Below, piece by piece: positions 43,728 through 51,474 of a DNA stretch of 64,000 nucleotides (position 1 is its first letter; every line of letters starts with the position of its first letter). Below the pieces are notes generated by a model that was not told where the DNA came from, did not search any database, and saw only the letters and a list, made by a program, of their open reading frames with translations. A program made the position numbers and the translations under genes. This DNA is from Streptococcus parasanguinis (GTDB lineage Bacteria; Bacillota; Bacilli; Lactobacillales; Streptococcaceae). Where the stretch lies: NCBI GenBank assembly GCA_905188195.1, contig CAJJKY010000001.1, positions 62,001-126,000 on the forward strand, given 5' to 3'.

Positions 43728-44726
43728 ATGAAAAAAATTTTTAAGAGTAAATTAATTTATTTGGGACTATTTACGATTATCTTTATAGCTATATTATTTG
43801 TTAAACATTCATTTGATAAAAATAAATTATCTCAATATAAGTATTGGATTGCTGATACAGAAATCACAGATTATGAATTTCTTGAAAATGGAGACGCAAT
43901 CAGTGTTTCATGGGCTGCGAAAAAGAAAGTGACAGATGAATTAAGAAATCTAGGAGATAAAGTTAAGACAGGCGGACCGGGGCATGCTGTAGGAAAAAAG
44001 TTTATTATTTCTCAAGGTGCGAAATTGAATTCCGAACCGTCAAGAGATATAACGCATAATAACTTTCCTTATTTGAATCGAAATATACCTAAGGATGGGG
44101 AATATTGGCATATTAACGTTTATGATACCTCAAATTCTAAATTAATAAAGAAAGAATTGGATGTATTTAAAATAACTCGAGAATTTAACAAAAATTATTT
44201 TCCGCTGTTTATATCTAACTCTCAGAAAATAATCGTTGATGGAGAAAATGAGTATATAACTTTAATAGTTGGTAAAATTGGAGATAAATCTTTTCAGGAA
44301 CAAAAATTAATTAATTTGAAAACAGGTAAAATAATAGATAATCGAAATGATAAAATTAAAACTAACTCTCTAAGTGTTGGTGTTGAATGGCTGGAATCTT
44401 TTTCTAAGTTATTTAAAACTAATGGGTTTGATGTTAAAGATAATACATTCCATTTTTGGAACGTAGGAAATAACTGGCTCCTAGATACAAAGTATCCAAA
44501 AACAAGAAAACTATTATTGAATAATATAGATAACAATTTTATTTATGTTCTCAATCCTAAAAATAGATTAGAAACAACTCTTAATGTTATTAAATTGGCA
44601 TTTCCATCTGGCACAAATATTTTTAAAGATATCACGATACCGGCAGAAAACTCTATAGATAACAAAGAACATGTTGTTCAAAGTGAAGAGGAGTTTTTAA
44701 AATATTATAAAATTATAGGAAGATAA
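43728..44726 (+). CDS. Membrane-anchored protein, candidate immunity to the LXG effector
   Basis: 332 residues with one N-terminal membrane helix (about 9-27) and a large domain probably outside the membrane. No family recognised. It follows the LXG effector at 18 bases and is equally AT-rich, the usual place for an immunity gene. Its C-terminus (KDITIPAENSIDNKEHVV, then a Glu-Glu-Glu-Phe-Leu run) is clearly related to the end of a broken ORF at 51100-51259, showing that the family occurs twice in this locus. Confidence 0.55.
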   Translation: MKKIFKSKLIYLGLFTIIFIAILFVKHSFDKNKLSQYKYWIADTEITDYEFLENGDAISVSWAAKKKVTDELRNLGDKVKTGGPGHAVGKKFIISQGAKLNSEPSRDITHNNFPYLNRNIPKDGEYWHINVYDTSNSKLIKKELDVFKITREFNKNYFPLFISNSQKIIVDGENEYITLIVGKIGDKSFQEQKLINLKTGKIIDNRNDKIKTNSLSVGVEWLESFSKLFKTNGFDVKDNTFHFWNVGNNWLLDTKYPKTRKLLLNNIDNNFIYVLNPKNRLETTLNVIKLAFPSGTNIFKDITIPAENSIDNKEHVVQSEEEFLKYYKIIGR

Positions 44727-44728
44727 TT

Positions 44729-45103
44729 ATGGGAAGAAAACGAATATTACCAGAGCATATAAAGAGTATTCAAACTAGTTTTGATGATTTGAGTGGTCGT
44801 TTAGAAGATAAGAGTGAATCATTAATAGAATCGTCTGCCACTCAAAATTTCTCTTCAGCAACGAATGAAGTAAAAACATTAGCTAAAGATTTAGTACCTA
44901 TCATTCAGTCATTTGATGAGTATTTGAATGCTGTCGCTGATGAATTTTCAAGAGTTGATAATGAAATGGGACATGTTATAGATGGAGGGATGTTACAGCA
45001 ATTTGCTAATGATAAAAGTGATACTGAAATGCTAGAAAAACAACATATAAGTCTGAAAAAACTTGATTTATATAATTCACAATTCAACGATTTTCCTGCC
45101 TAG
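44729..45103 (+). CDS. Small helical protein of the LXG region (WXG100-like partner)
   Basis: 124 residues, starting 2 bases after the upstream stop. Helical, with no W-x-G. The segment FDEYLNAVADEFSRVDNEMG (about 69-88) looks like the second helix of a small partner. A decayed second copy of this gene lies at 45939-46170. It probably belongs to the LXG-associated helper class. Which effector it serves is unclear, because it lies after the immunity gene of the first cassette and before the helpers of the second. Confidence 0.55.
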   Translation: MGRKRILPEHIKSIQTSFDDLSGRLEDKSESLIESSATQNFSSATNEVKTLAKDLVPIIQSFDEYLNAVADEFSRVDNEMGHVIDGGMLQQFANDKSDTEMLEKQHISLKKLDLYNSQFNDFPA

Positions 45104-45251
45104 CTCAACCTATTTTATGAAAGAGTAGTTATTTCTGAAGGCAATTACATCGAGTGAGAAGTTTTATACCTGAAAAATCAGGATACCAAAAAGTATTGTC
45201 AAAAAATGGATGAGTTTTTAGTGATTTCGGCTATTGGAGGTTCTCCTATCA

Positions 45252-45641
45252 ATGGAAAAACAAAATAAACAACAAGAGAAGTTGGACCTACTCTATAAGG
45301 ATCAGATGAGGTTGGACCTTCAGTTAGAGGATAATCAAGATGAGCAAAAGGCGATTCGTCAGTTGCGTGACGATCTTGAGTATTCTCAAGGGGATGCTCT
45401 CTATCAGCTCAACGACCTACTCTTGATGGGGGTGACACCTTCTCATCGCTCCTTTTATATTCAACTACTTGAACAGATGGATGCGACAACTAGAAAAATC
45501 TTTTTGGATTTAGACGAGCAGGAATTGCAACTAAAACAGCAGTATCGTGAGACAGAACGTCAGCTTGAAATAGTTCAAAAGAAACGCTCCCACCTCTTAA
45601 ATGAGTTGGCTGAAAAAGAAGAGAAGCAAAAGAGATATTAG
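45252..45641 (+). CDS. LXG-associated helical protein (DUF3958-like)
   Basis: 129 residues from ATG 45252 with GGAGG about 10 bases upstream (an in-frame TTG at 45234 would add six residues). Two long Gln/Glu/Lys-rich coiled helices surround a central segment (LLLMGVTPSHRSFYIQLLEQ), like DUF3958 Lap2 proteins that occur with DUF3130 proteins beside LXG toxins. It ends at a strong terminator. Together with the DUF3130-like gene at 46205 it could guide the 926-residue effector. Confidence 0.6.
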   Translation: MEKQNKQQEKLDLLYKDQMRLDLQLEDNQDEQKAIRQLRDDLEYSQGDALYQLNDLLLMGVTPSHRSFYIQLLEQMDATTRKIFLDLDEQELQLKQQYRETERQLEIVQKKRSHLLNELAEKEEKQKRY

Positions 45642-45667
45642 AGAGAACCACCTGGTTCTCTCTTTTT
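45641..45667 (+). terminator. Terminator after the DUF3958-like gene
   Basis: GAGAGAACCA 45641-45650 pairs perfectly with TGGTTCTCTC 45653-45662, then T. The stem is nearly the same as that at 50755-50779. Confidence 0.88.
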
Positions 45668-45938
45668 CATCCTATTAACTCTCTCCAATTAGTAATTGAT
45701 TTGATTTTCAAAGTAATTTCAGGTATGATAGTAAGGTAATATTTTTTAGTGGTATTTGTTTTTCGCTTAAGTAAATGAAGAAAGAAAATAACATTTAATA
45801 ATATTATGGTATTGGATGAGTGAGATCTCTTTAATAATCTGATCTCAGTCCGAGCAAAAGGAAAAGTTGACATCAAACAAAATAGAACGAATGATAAAAT
45901 GTTCCTAACTTTATAGAGTTTTATGTAACCACTCATGT

Positions 45939-46170
45939 GACTTTGCCATAAATGAGGTAAAAGCTCCAAGGAAAGACCGAGTTTCGTATTTGGCTTGTTT
46001 GATGAAGATTTATTTTTTAAATCTGACGACTTTTCAACAGTAGACAATGAAACAGGATGTGCAATAAGTAGAGGTTCGCGTCAGCAATTTATTATTGGCA
46101 ATAGAGAATAATAAATAGGTCAATAAAGACTTGATTTATATGATTTACCATTTAATGATTTCTCTACCAA
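45939..46170 (+). pseudogene. Decayed copy of the small helical partner gene at 44729
   Basis: Translated pieces align with the intact protein but in shifted frames and with stops: DFAINEVK (45939 on) with SSATNEVK, FDEDLFFKSDDFSTVDNE (about 45998) with FDEYLNAVADEFSRVDNE, and LDLYDLPFNDFS near the end with LDLYNSQFNDFP. So 45668-46204 is not empty but holds a broken paralogue. The part before 45930 shows nothing that I recognise. Confidence 0.75.
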
Positions 46171-46204
46171 ACACTCCTCTTCAATGAAAGGACAGTAATT
46201 TTCT

Positions 46205-46513
46205 ATGGCGATTCAATCAAATGATACAGTTCATTCCTATGCGGATAGTATTGTGTCTGCGTCAAACTCTGTGAGTTCTGCTACTGGAACAAAAGATGAC
46301 GGCAATGTTTATCAAGGTCAGGCAGGAATGTCAAGCAATATTGATAATGATAAAAATATAGGTGAGCAGGCAAAAGAGAGGGCTATCGACTTTATTCAAG
46401 TGCTTCATGGAATTCATGCAGAGTTCCAGACGACAGATGCTTCGATTGCAGGATATATCAATAGTCATACAGGGACAGGAAGCGAAGCACTGTATAGTTC
46501 GGCAAAGCATTGA
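46205..46513 (+). CDS. TIGR04197/DUF3130-type small T7SS protein
   Basis: 102 residues, helical, WXG100-sized. The sequence pattern (SNDTVHSYADSIVSASNSVS at the start, FIQVLHGIHAEFQTTDASIA later) fits the TIGR04197/DUF3130 Lap1 family, small proteins with a central turn that bind LXG domains and give the secretion signal. RBS GAAAGGACAG lies slightly far from the ATG. The LXG effector starts 15 bases after its stop. Confidence 0.75.
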   Translation: MAIQSNDTVHSYADSIVSASNSVSSATGTKDDGNVYQGQAGMSSNIDNDKNIGEQAKERAIDFIQVLHGIHAEFQTTDASIAGYINSHTGTGSEALYSSAKH

Positions 46514-46528
46514 GAAAGGAAGAGATAG

Positions 46529-49309
46529 ATGGTTAAAGTAAACTACGGTGCCCTTCAGATGATGTCCTCTACAACTTCAAGCGCTTCCCAAGCGCGTGTA
46601 GCAGGCTACCAGCAACTGATCAGTGCCTTTAGTACATTTAGTGGCTCATATGAACTACAAGGAGATGGATATGATGCTGCGCGGACTTATGCGTCAGGAA
46701 TTATGGTTTCCTATTATCAAGCTTGTATCTTATATTCTGAAGCTGTCGCAGACGCTGCAGACTACCTTGCTGACACCTATACAGCGCTATGTGGTTCAGA
46801 GAGTTTGGATGAGGAGGAGCTCCAAACTGAAATTAATAACGCAACTAGAGGGAGTATGCAAGTTAGCTCTTCTATTGCAAGTTTTGAACGAAGAGAAAAA
46901 CTCACTGATACACAGAAAGCTTCATTAGAATCATTACGTAAACAAGCATCTGAACTGGATGAACAAATTAGAGTAGCTACTGAGAAATTAGAGCACTTAA
47001 GAGCCTTTGATACTGCTTCTGCTTCAGCCTGCACCGCAGCAAATGATGCTGCGGCAACAATCGCTTCTGCAGAACATACTCTAGGTGTCTCTTTTGGTGC
47101 TAGAACTTTTGAATGTACAACAAGTACGGATTGGGCTACCACTGTTGCAACAAAATGGGAAGCTCGTGCAGTTAACCTACAAGAATCCTATGATAAGGCT
47201 CTTCAGAAATTATATAACGGAGAGGAGCTAACAGAATCGGATCTTACAGCAATTGAACGGTATAATAGTGAGTATCCAGGAGTGGTAGATCAGGAAATTT
47301 TACAATATACCAAAGAAGTGCGCTCTTTAAAAGCTGAGGAGATGCGTTATAGAGTAGTTGTAGATAAAGTTGTTGAAGGAAAACAATTAACTAGTGACGA
47401 AAGAAAGTTTGCCAAGGAATTTGCAGCTAAATATCCTGATTTAGAAATAAATACGGTTATATTGAGTACAGTAGAGAGACAGGAAAATTATAAGAAGATT
47501 ATTGAAAAAGCAAATAAGGGCAAAGAATTAAATGCAGGAGAGCTTGACTTTTTAATAAATTATTATAAAGATTATCCAGATGTTTCAGTACCGAAATCAG
47601 TATCTAAATCTTTGAAAAATCGAAAGTTTGAAAATAAAATTAGTCAGTCAAGCCTTGCAAATTTAGAAGAAAGCTATGGATATGCTGTGAAAAACTACGA
47701 ACGCTATCTTAATACTGGTCAGTATGTATATACAAAAGGCGGTGTTACTCTACAAGAAGCGGCATATATTTATAGAATTTATAACCTTAAAAAGTCTAGT
47801 GGAGAGGACACTTTACAAGAAAGAACAGATAAAAAGAAAATGTTTGCAAATCTTCGAGCATCGGATAAAAAGAAGATTGATTCAAAAACATTAGCGGAGC
47901 TTAGTTCAGAACATATTGAATTTATGACTGGTCGTACATCTATTGAGTTCGATTATATTTTTGGATCAGATGCAGATAAAGCGAAAAAGGATTATGAATA
48001 TTATCGTTTCAACGAACTGATGAAAAAGCAACCTATTGATTGGCGTGATCCAGATTATATGAATAAACGTAATCAATATATTTTAAAAACAGGGAAAAAT
48101 CCATCAACAGGGGAAAAAGCAACTAAAGACGAAATATTTGTGGCTAAGAATTATGGATGGGTGAAAGGTACAACAGATGTTGTTACTGGGGCAATTGACC
48201 TTCTTGATAATTTGGGAGCCTTCCAGTCAGCTATGGCTAAAATTTCTAAACCTAAATTTGATACTTCAAAAATATTTAAGAAAATAGATAGGCCTGATAC
48301 AGTTTCAGTTCCTAAAACTCATGTAGATATTGAGGCACCAAAAATCAAGCCAGCTAAATCAGTGGATTTGGAGGTACCGGTAAAACCGAAGGTTGATGTA
48401 GAAGTGCAAAAAATCAAACCTGTTGAAGCAGTGGCTGGAGCAGCAACTGCAGTTCCAAAATCCAAGAAACCAGATATTGATGTGTTGACAAAACCGAAAG
48501 ATTTATCTACTATAAAGGGTGAGGCTGTTGAACATGTAGGAACAACTAAGCCGAAGGTTGAGTTGGATGTGCCAGAGGTGAAGGAACCAACAACTCGAGA
48601 AATCATTGACTCTAAACTGCAGGAGTACGGTGTTTCTTGGGATGAGTTTAATCGACTAAGGAATACGCATGTGACAAAAATGACACCGTCTGAATATGAT
48701 ATGATGCTTGATATTCGTAATACACTTCCAAAACCGGATACTTCAACAGTAATGCAAAAGATTATGCCGATTGATGCTGAGGGTTGGATGTTTAATCAAG
48801 AAGAAGACGCGACCGCTGGTGGTTATGTAGCGAAGCGTTCAGATGTTAAAAATATTACAAATATTCATGAAGCGGTTGAAGGATTACGTCTTGACTATGA
48901 GGGTTCTCCTTTTGTTGAAACTATGATTGATTCCAATGGAAATAGGGTGGCAGTACGTGATCAGAATGGTAATTTGAAGCTTAAAACAGACGCATACCTT
49001 CGTTTAGAGTACACGACTGATGAAACTGGTTATATTACGATTCCATATGGGGATATGGATGGAAATTTACTTGATAAAGATGGTAATATTATAATGGATT
49101 CTAAAGGTAAGCCTGAGAAAGTAATCGACCCTGCAAGCGGAAATGGTTTTATAAAATCAGATTCAGATGAGTTTTTGGTTCCAGAATATCGTCATTCAGA
49201 TAGAAGTAGACTTAAGCAAGGTTCCAAATTATATCTAAATGTTGGCGGAGAAGAAGTCTTAGTTGGTATAGTTGGTGAAGATGGTAAAATGGTGTATGTG
49301 AAGGGATAG
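46529..49309 (+). CDS. LXG polymorphic toxin with Lys-Pro linker and unrecognised toxin domain
   Basis: 926 residues. An LXG domain (about 1-230) is followed by a helical middle with two similar repeats (EELTESDLTAIERYNSEYPG, KQLTSDERKFAKEFAAKYPD, KELNAGELDFLINYYKDYPD, about 230-360). A Pro/Lys/Val linker follows with a repeating D-V-x-x-P-K-I-K-P style (about 600-690), then a C-terminal domain (about 690-926) beginning near GVSWDEFNRLRN. The toxin domain has a DxDG-like repeat turn (GDMDGNLLDKDGN) but no signature that I know. No signal peptide. Two small genes that look like immunity genes follow. Confidence 0.78.
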   Translation: MVKVNYGALQMMSSTTSSASQARVAGYQQLISAFSTFSGSYELQGDGYDAARTYASGIMVSYYQACILYSEAVADAADYLADTYTALCGSESLDEEELQTEINNATRGSMQVSSSIASFERREKLTDTQKASLESLRKQASELDEQIRVATEKLEHLRAFDTASASACTAANDAAATIASAEHTLGVSFGARTFECTTSTDWATTVATKWEARAVNLQESYDKALQKLYNGEELTESDLTAIERYNSEYPGVVDQEILQYTKEVRSLKAEEMRYRVVVDKVVEGKQLTSDERKFAKEFAAKYPDLEINTVILSTVERQENYKKIIEKANKGKELNAGELDFLINYYKDYPDVSVPKSVSKSLKNRKFENKISQSSLANLEESYGYAVKNYERYLNTGQYVYTKGGVTLQEAAYIYRIYNLKKSSGEDTLQERTDKKKMFANLRASDKKKIDSKTLAELSSEHIEFMTGRTSIEFDYIFGSDADKAKKDYEYYRFNELMKKQPIDWRDPDYMNKRNQYILKTGKNPSTGEKATKDEIFVAKNYGWVKGTTDVVTGAIDLLDNLGAFQSAMAKISKPKFDTSKIFKKIDRPDTVSVPKTHVDIEAPKIKPAKSVDLEVPVKPKVDVEVQKIKPVEAVAGAATAVPKSKKPDIDVLTKPKDLSTIKGEAVEHVGTTKPKVELDVPEVKEPTTREIIDSKLQEYGVSWDEFNRLRNTHVTKMTPSEYDMMLDIRNTLPKPDTSTVMQKIMPIDAEGWMFNQEEDATAGGYVAKRSDVKNITNIHEAVEGLRLDYEGSPFVETMIDSNGNRVAVRDQNGNLKLKTDAYLRLEYTTDETGYITIPYGDMDGNLLDKDGNIIMDSKGKPEKVIDPASGNGFIKSDSDEFLVPEYRHSDRSRLKQGSKLYLNVGGEEVLVGIVGEDGKMVYVKG

Positions 49310-49310
49310 T

Positions 49311-49778
49311 ATGCGTAAAGAATTTCTAGTCTATCAAAACAAAGTATACTCTAATTTTGTGAATTATATAAATAGTTATATCCTGCTTTCGGAAGATCCA
49401 GCGATGTTGGATGAAGGCTACATCCCCTATAGTTCCTATGTTTCCGATGCCGGTGAAGGTATATACGGAAAGCTTATTTCTTACAGCGAGGTTAGTCAAA
49501 GGTATGTGGTTTATGATCGTGTCTTGTATAAAGATCATGAATTTCAAATTGCTGGTCAAAAGCGTGGTGATGATGATTATACAGCACCTGATTCCTACGT
49601 GCGACTCCTGGTTTTTGATAAAGAATTTCTAATTGAAAACAATTTAGCTAATGATGCGGTGTTAATGGATGATAAATATGGCCAGACCATGTATGCTTCA
49701 GGGAAAATCCCTATCAGCGAAGTAACCATTCTACGTCGTAGAAAAAATCTACCAGTAGACAGAAGGAAGAAAAAATGA
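49311..49778 (+). CDS. Candidate immunity protein of the 926-residue LXG toxin
   Basis: 155 residues, soluble, no signal peptide or membrane segment, one base after the toxin stop. Family not recognised. The C-terminus is very basic (RRRKNLPVDRRKKK). A soluble immunity protein suggests a toxin that acts in the cytoplasm. It overlaps the next gene by 4 bases (ATGA). Confidence 0.55.
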   Translation: MRKEFLVYQNKVYSNFVNYINSYILLSEDPAMLDEGYIPYSSYVSDAGEGIYGKLISYSEVSQRYVVYDRVLYKDHEFQIAGQKRGDDDYTAPDSYVRLLVFDKEFLIENNLANDAVLMDDKYGQTMYASGKIPISEVTILRRRKNLPVDRRKKK

Positions 49779-50659
49779 AATCAGTTATTTTTACAATTAA
49801 AAGCACTCAATCACTAAGGATTGGAGAGGTTCTTCAAGCAGAACCCTTTGAATGTTATAGTGTATCCGCTAAGGATACGAGCTTAAAACCCTCTACAGAC
49901 TCTCTTATCTCGGATTTTCATTCTGTGCAGTTTGGAGTCAAAGGGAAGTCTAGCCTAGGCTTCCGTCTATCTTTCGACGGTCAAGTTTATCAGGTAGCTG
50001 TTCCAGATTTGGCGACAGCTTCTGACTGGACCGGGGCCTTGATGTTCTTGAAAACCTTGCTCATTCTCTTAGATGTAAATGTCTGTGAATATGATGGCGT
50101 GGCTTATGATAAAGATTCCATTCTAGAATTTCATTTCACAGATATTTTCTTATCAGCTCTTTCAGAATTGACCAAGGAAGTAAAAGTCCATCCTATAGTT
50201 GAAGTAATGGGAGTGAGACGTCCTATTTACATCAATGAACTTTATCTAGGGCAAATTATTCATGTTTCTGACGATCAACTCCTAGATAGCTATGATCAAC
50301 GCTTGCGCTTTACCCAACAGCTAAATGCTTATTACTCTGAGCAGCAAGTTTTTAAAGTAGAGCAAAATGGTGAGGACATCCTTATCCCTATTAATTATCT
50401 AAATAGTGAAGCGCGGACAGTCCTACCAGCATACCCTGAGTTGGAACCTCAATATTTGCAACAGTATCGAGGAAGTAAGGTTGCAGTAGCACGATTATTC
50501 ATTATGACAGCCGATGGTGAAAAACTAGCCGAGGTTCCTTATCGACAATTCTTAGAGTCGTTGACCGAGGGCATATATATGTTGGATGCCAAATACGTTC
50601 TGGTTGACCCGATTTCACCTGATAGATTGCAACAAATCATCGATAATTTACCAAAATAG
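49775..50659 (+). CDS. DUF4299-like protein of the T7SS locus
   Basis: 294 residues, soluble, coupled by ATGA overlap to the gene before. It matches my memory of DUF4299 proteins, which occur at the ends of streptococcal T7SS/LXG clusters (start VIFTIKSTQSLRIGEV). Role unknown. An immunity or T7SS-accessory function is suggested by place only. It is followed by a small hairpin (50720-50739) and a strong terminator. Confidence 0.6.
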   Translation: MKSVIFTIKSTQSLRIGEVLQAEPFECYSVSAKDTSLKPSTDSLISDFHSVQFGVKGKSSLGFRLSFDGQVYQVAVPDLATASDWTGALMFLKTLLILLDVNVCEYDGVAYDKDSILEFHFTDIFLSALSELTKEVKVHPIVEVMGVRRPIYINELYLGQIIHVSDDQLLDSYDQRLRFTQQLNAYYSEQQVFKVEQNGEDILIPINYLNSEARTVLPAYPELEPQYLQQYRGSKVAVARLFIMTADGEKLAEVPYRQFLESLTEGIYMLDAKYVLVDPISPDRLQQIIDNLPK

Positions 50660-50754
50660 CTAAAGTTAGGGATTTTATATTCTGTAAAAAATTTAAAGGA
50701 TTACAAAATATGGCTCTTTATCAACTGTAGTGAGTTGATAAAAAATTACAACCT

Positions 50755-50785
50755 GGAGAGAACCGAATTGGTTCTCTCCTTTTTT
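50755..50785 (+). terminator. Terminator of the LXG cassette
   Basis: GGAGAGAACC 50755-50764 pairs perfectly with GGTTCTCTCC 50770-50779, then six T. It shares GAGAGAACC with the terminator at 45641. Confidence 0.88.
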
Positions 50786-50868
50786 AATTTCAAGGAGATA
50801 CGTAGAATAGTCTTTTAGTTTGTTAAAGTTTTGAAACCTTTAATATCTTTAATATTTTTGATCAGTTG

Positions 50869-51259
50869 ATGAGTGTTCTCAATACCACAAACGAAAATAA
50901 CTATCTCACTGACAGTTGCTTTCCTAAGGAGTTTAAGACCTTATTTCAATCTCTTATATTTTGTGGCTCTTCCGATACCTTCTCGCTGGGTCTCGCCTCT
51001 AGCTACTAATTTTCTTATTCTTTCAGATGCGATAATGTCAAGTATGTATACAAAAGCAGAAGAAATATTTTCTGAAAAAGAATCCATGATTGGTATTTTG
51101 GGTAAAAAACCTGAATTAGAAGAATATTTACCAATTCTTAAACTTTTTGATAGAGAAGGAGAGAATCTATTTTCGGATGTGACAATTTCTTCAGAGTATT
51201 CTGTAGATGGTAAGGAATATATAGTGAATAGTCAGGAAGAATTTTTATCGTTATTATAA
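50869..51259 (+). pseudogene. Cassette remnant with immunity-like C-terminus
   Basis: Two overlapping pieces. A short ORF (50869-51009, 46 residues, MSVLNTTNENNYLTDS at the start) reads like a real N-terminus and then stops. In another frame the stretch from about 51040 to 51259 encodes a C-terminus whose end (NLFSDVTISSEYSVDGKEYI, then NSQEEFL) aligns with the end of the candidate immunity protein at 43728. The ORF spanning both has an unnatural first half. I read this as the debris of an older cassette. A six-codon ORF (51276-51296) follows. Confidence 0.6.
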
Positions 51260-51311
51260 AAGGTGAGAAGAAAGAATGAATACTAAAGAATATTAACCCA
51301 GACATGGAGAG

Positions 51312-51338
51312 AAATCATCGCTAGTCCGGTGATTTTTT
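51312..51338 (+). terminator. Terminator before polC
   Basis: AAATCATCG 51312-51320 pairs with CGGTGATTT 51327-51335 (one G-T pair), then T. Confidence 0.75.
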
Positions 51339-51374
51339 CGTCTTCACTTCTCCCTCGAATTAATCCTTAAATTG

Positions 51375-51383
51375 TGATAAAAT
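51375..51383 (+). promoter_or_regulatory. Extended -10 promoter of polC
   Basis: TG at 51375-51376, one base, then TAAAAT 51378-51383. No clear -35 at the expected distance. Confidence 0.5.
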
Positions 51384-51474
51384 AAGGGTTACGAATGTTT
51401 TTGAATGGCCTGTTTTTTCTTAGAAAGTAGGTTACTCAAAAGCGAGCAAAAGAATCAAGATCAAGGGAGAAACA

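Noticed and set aside
45667..46047. 126-codon minus-strand ORF in the LXG gap
   Set aside because: No convincing RBS and no recognisable protein. The plus strand in the same place holds a decayed copy of the 44729 gene.
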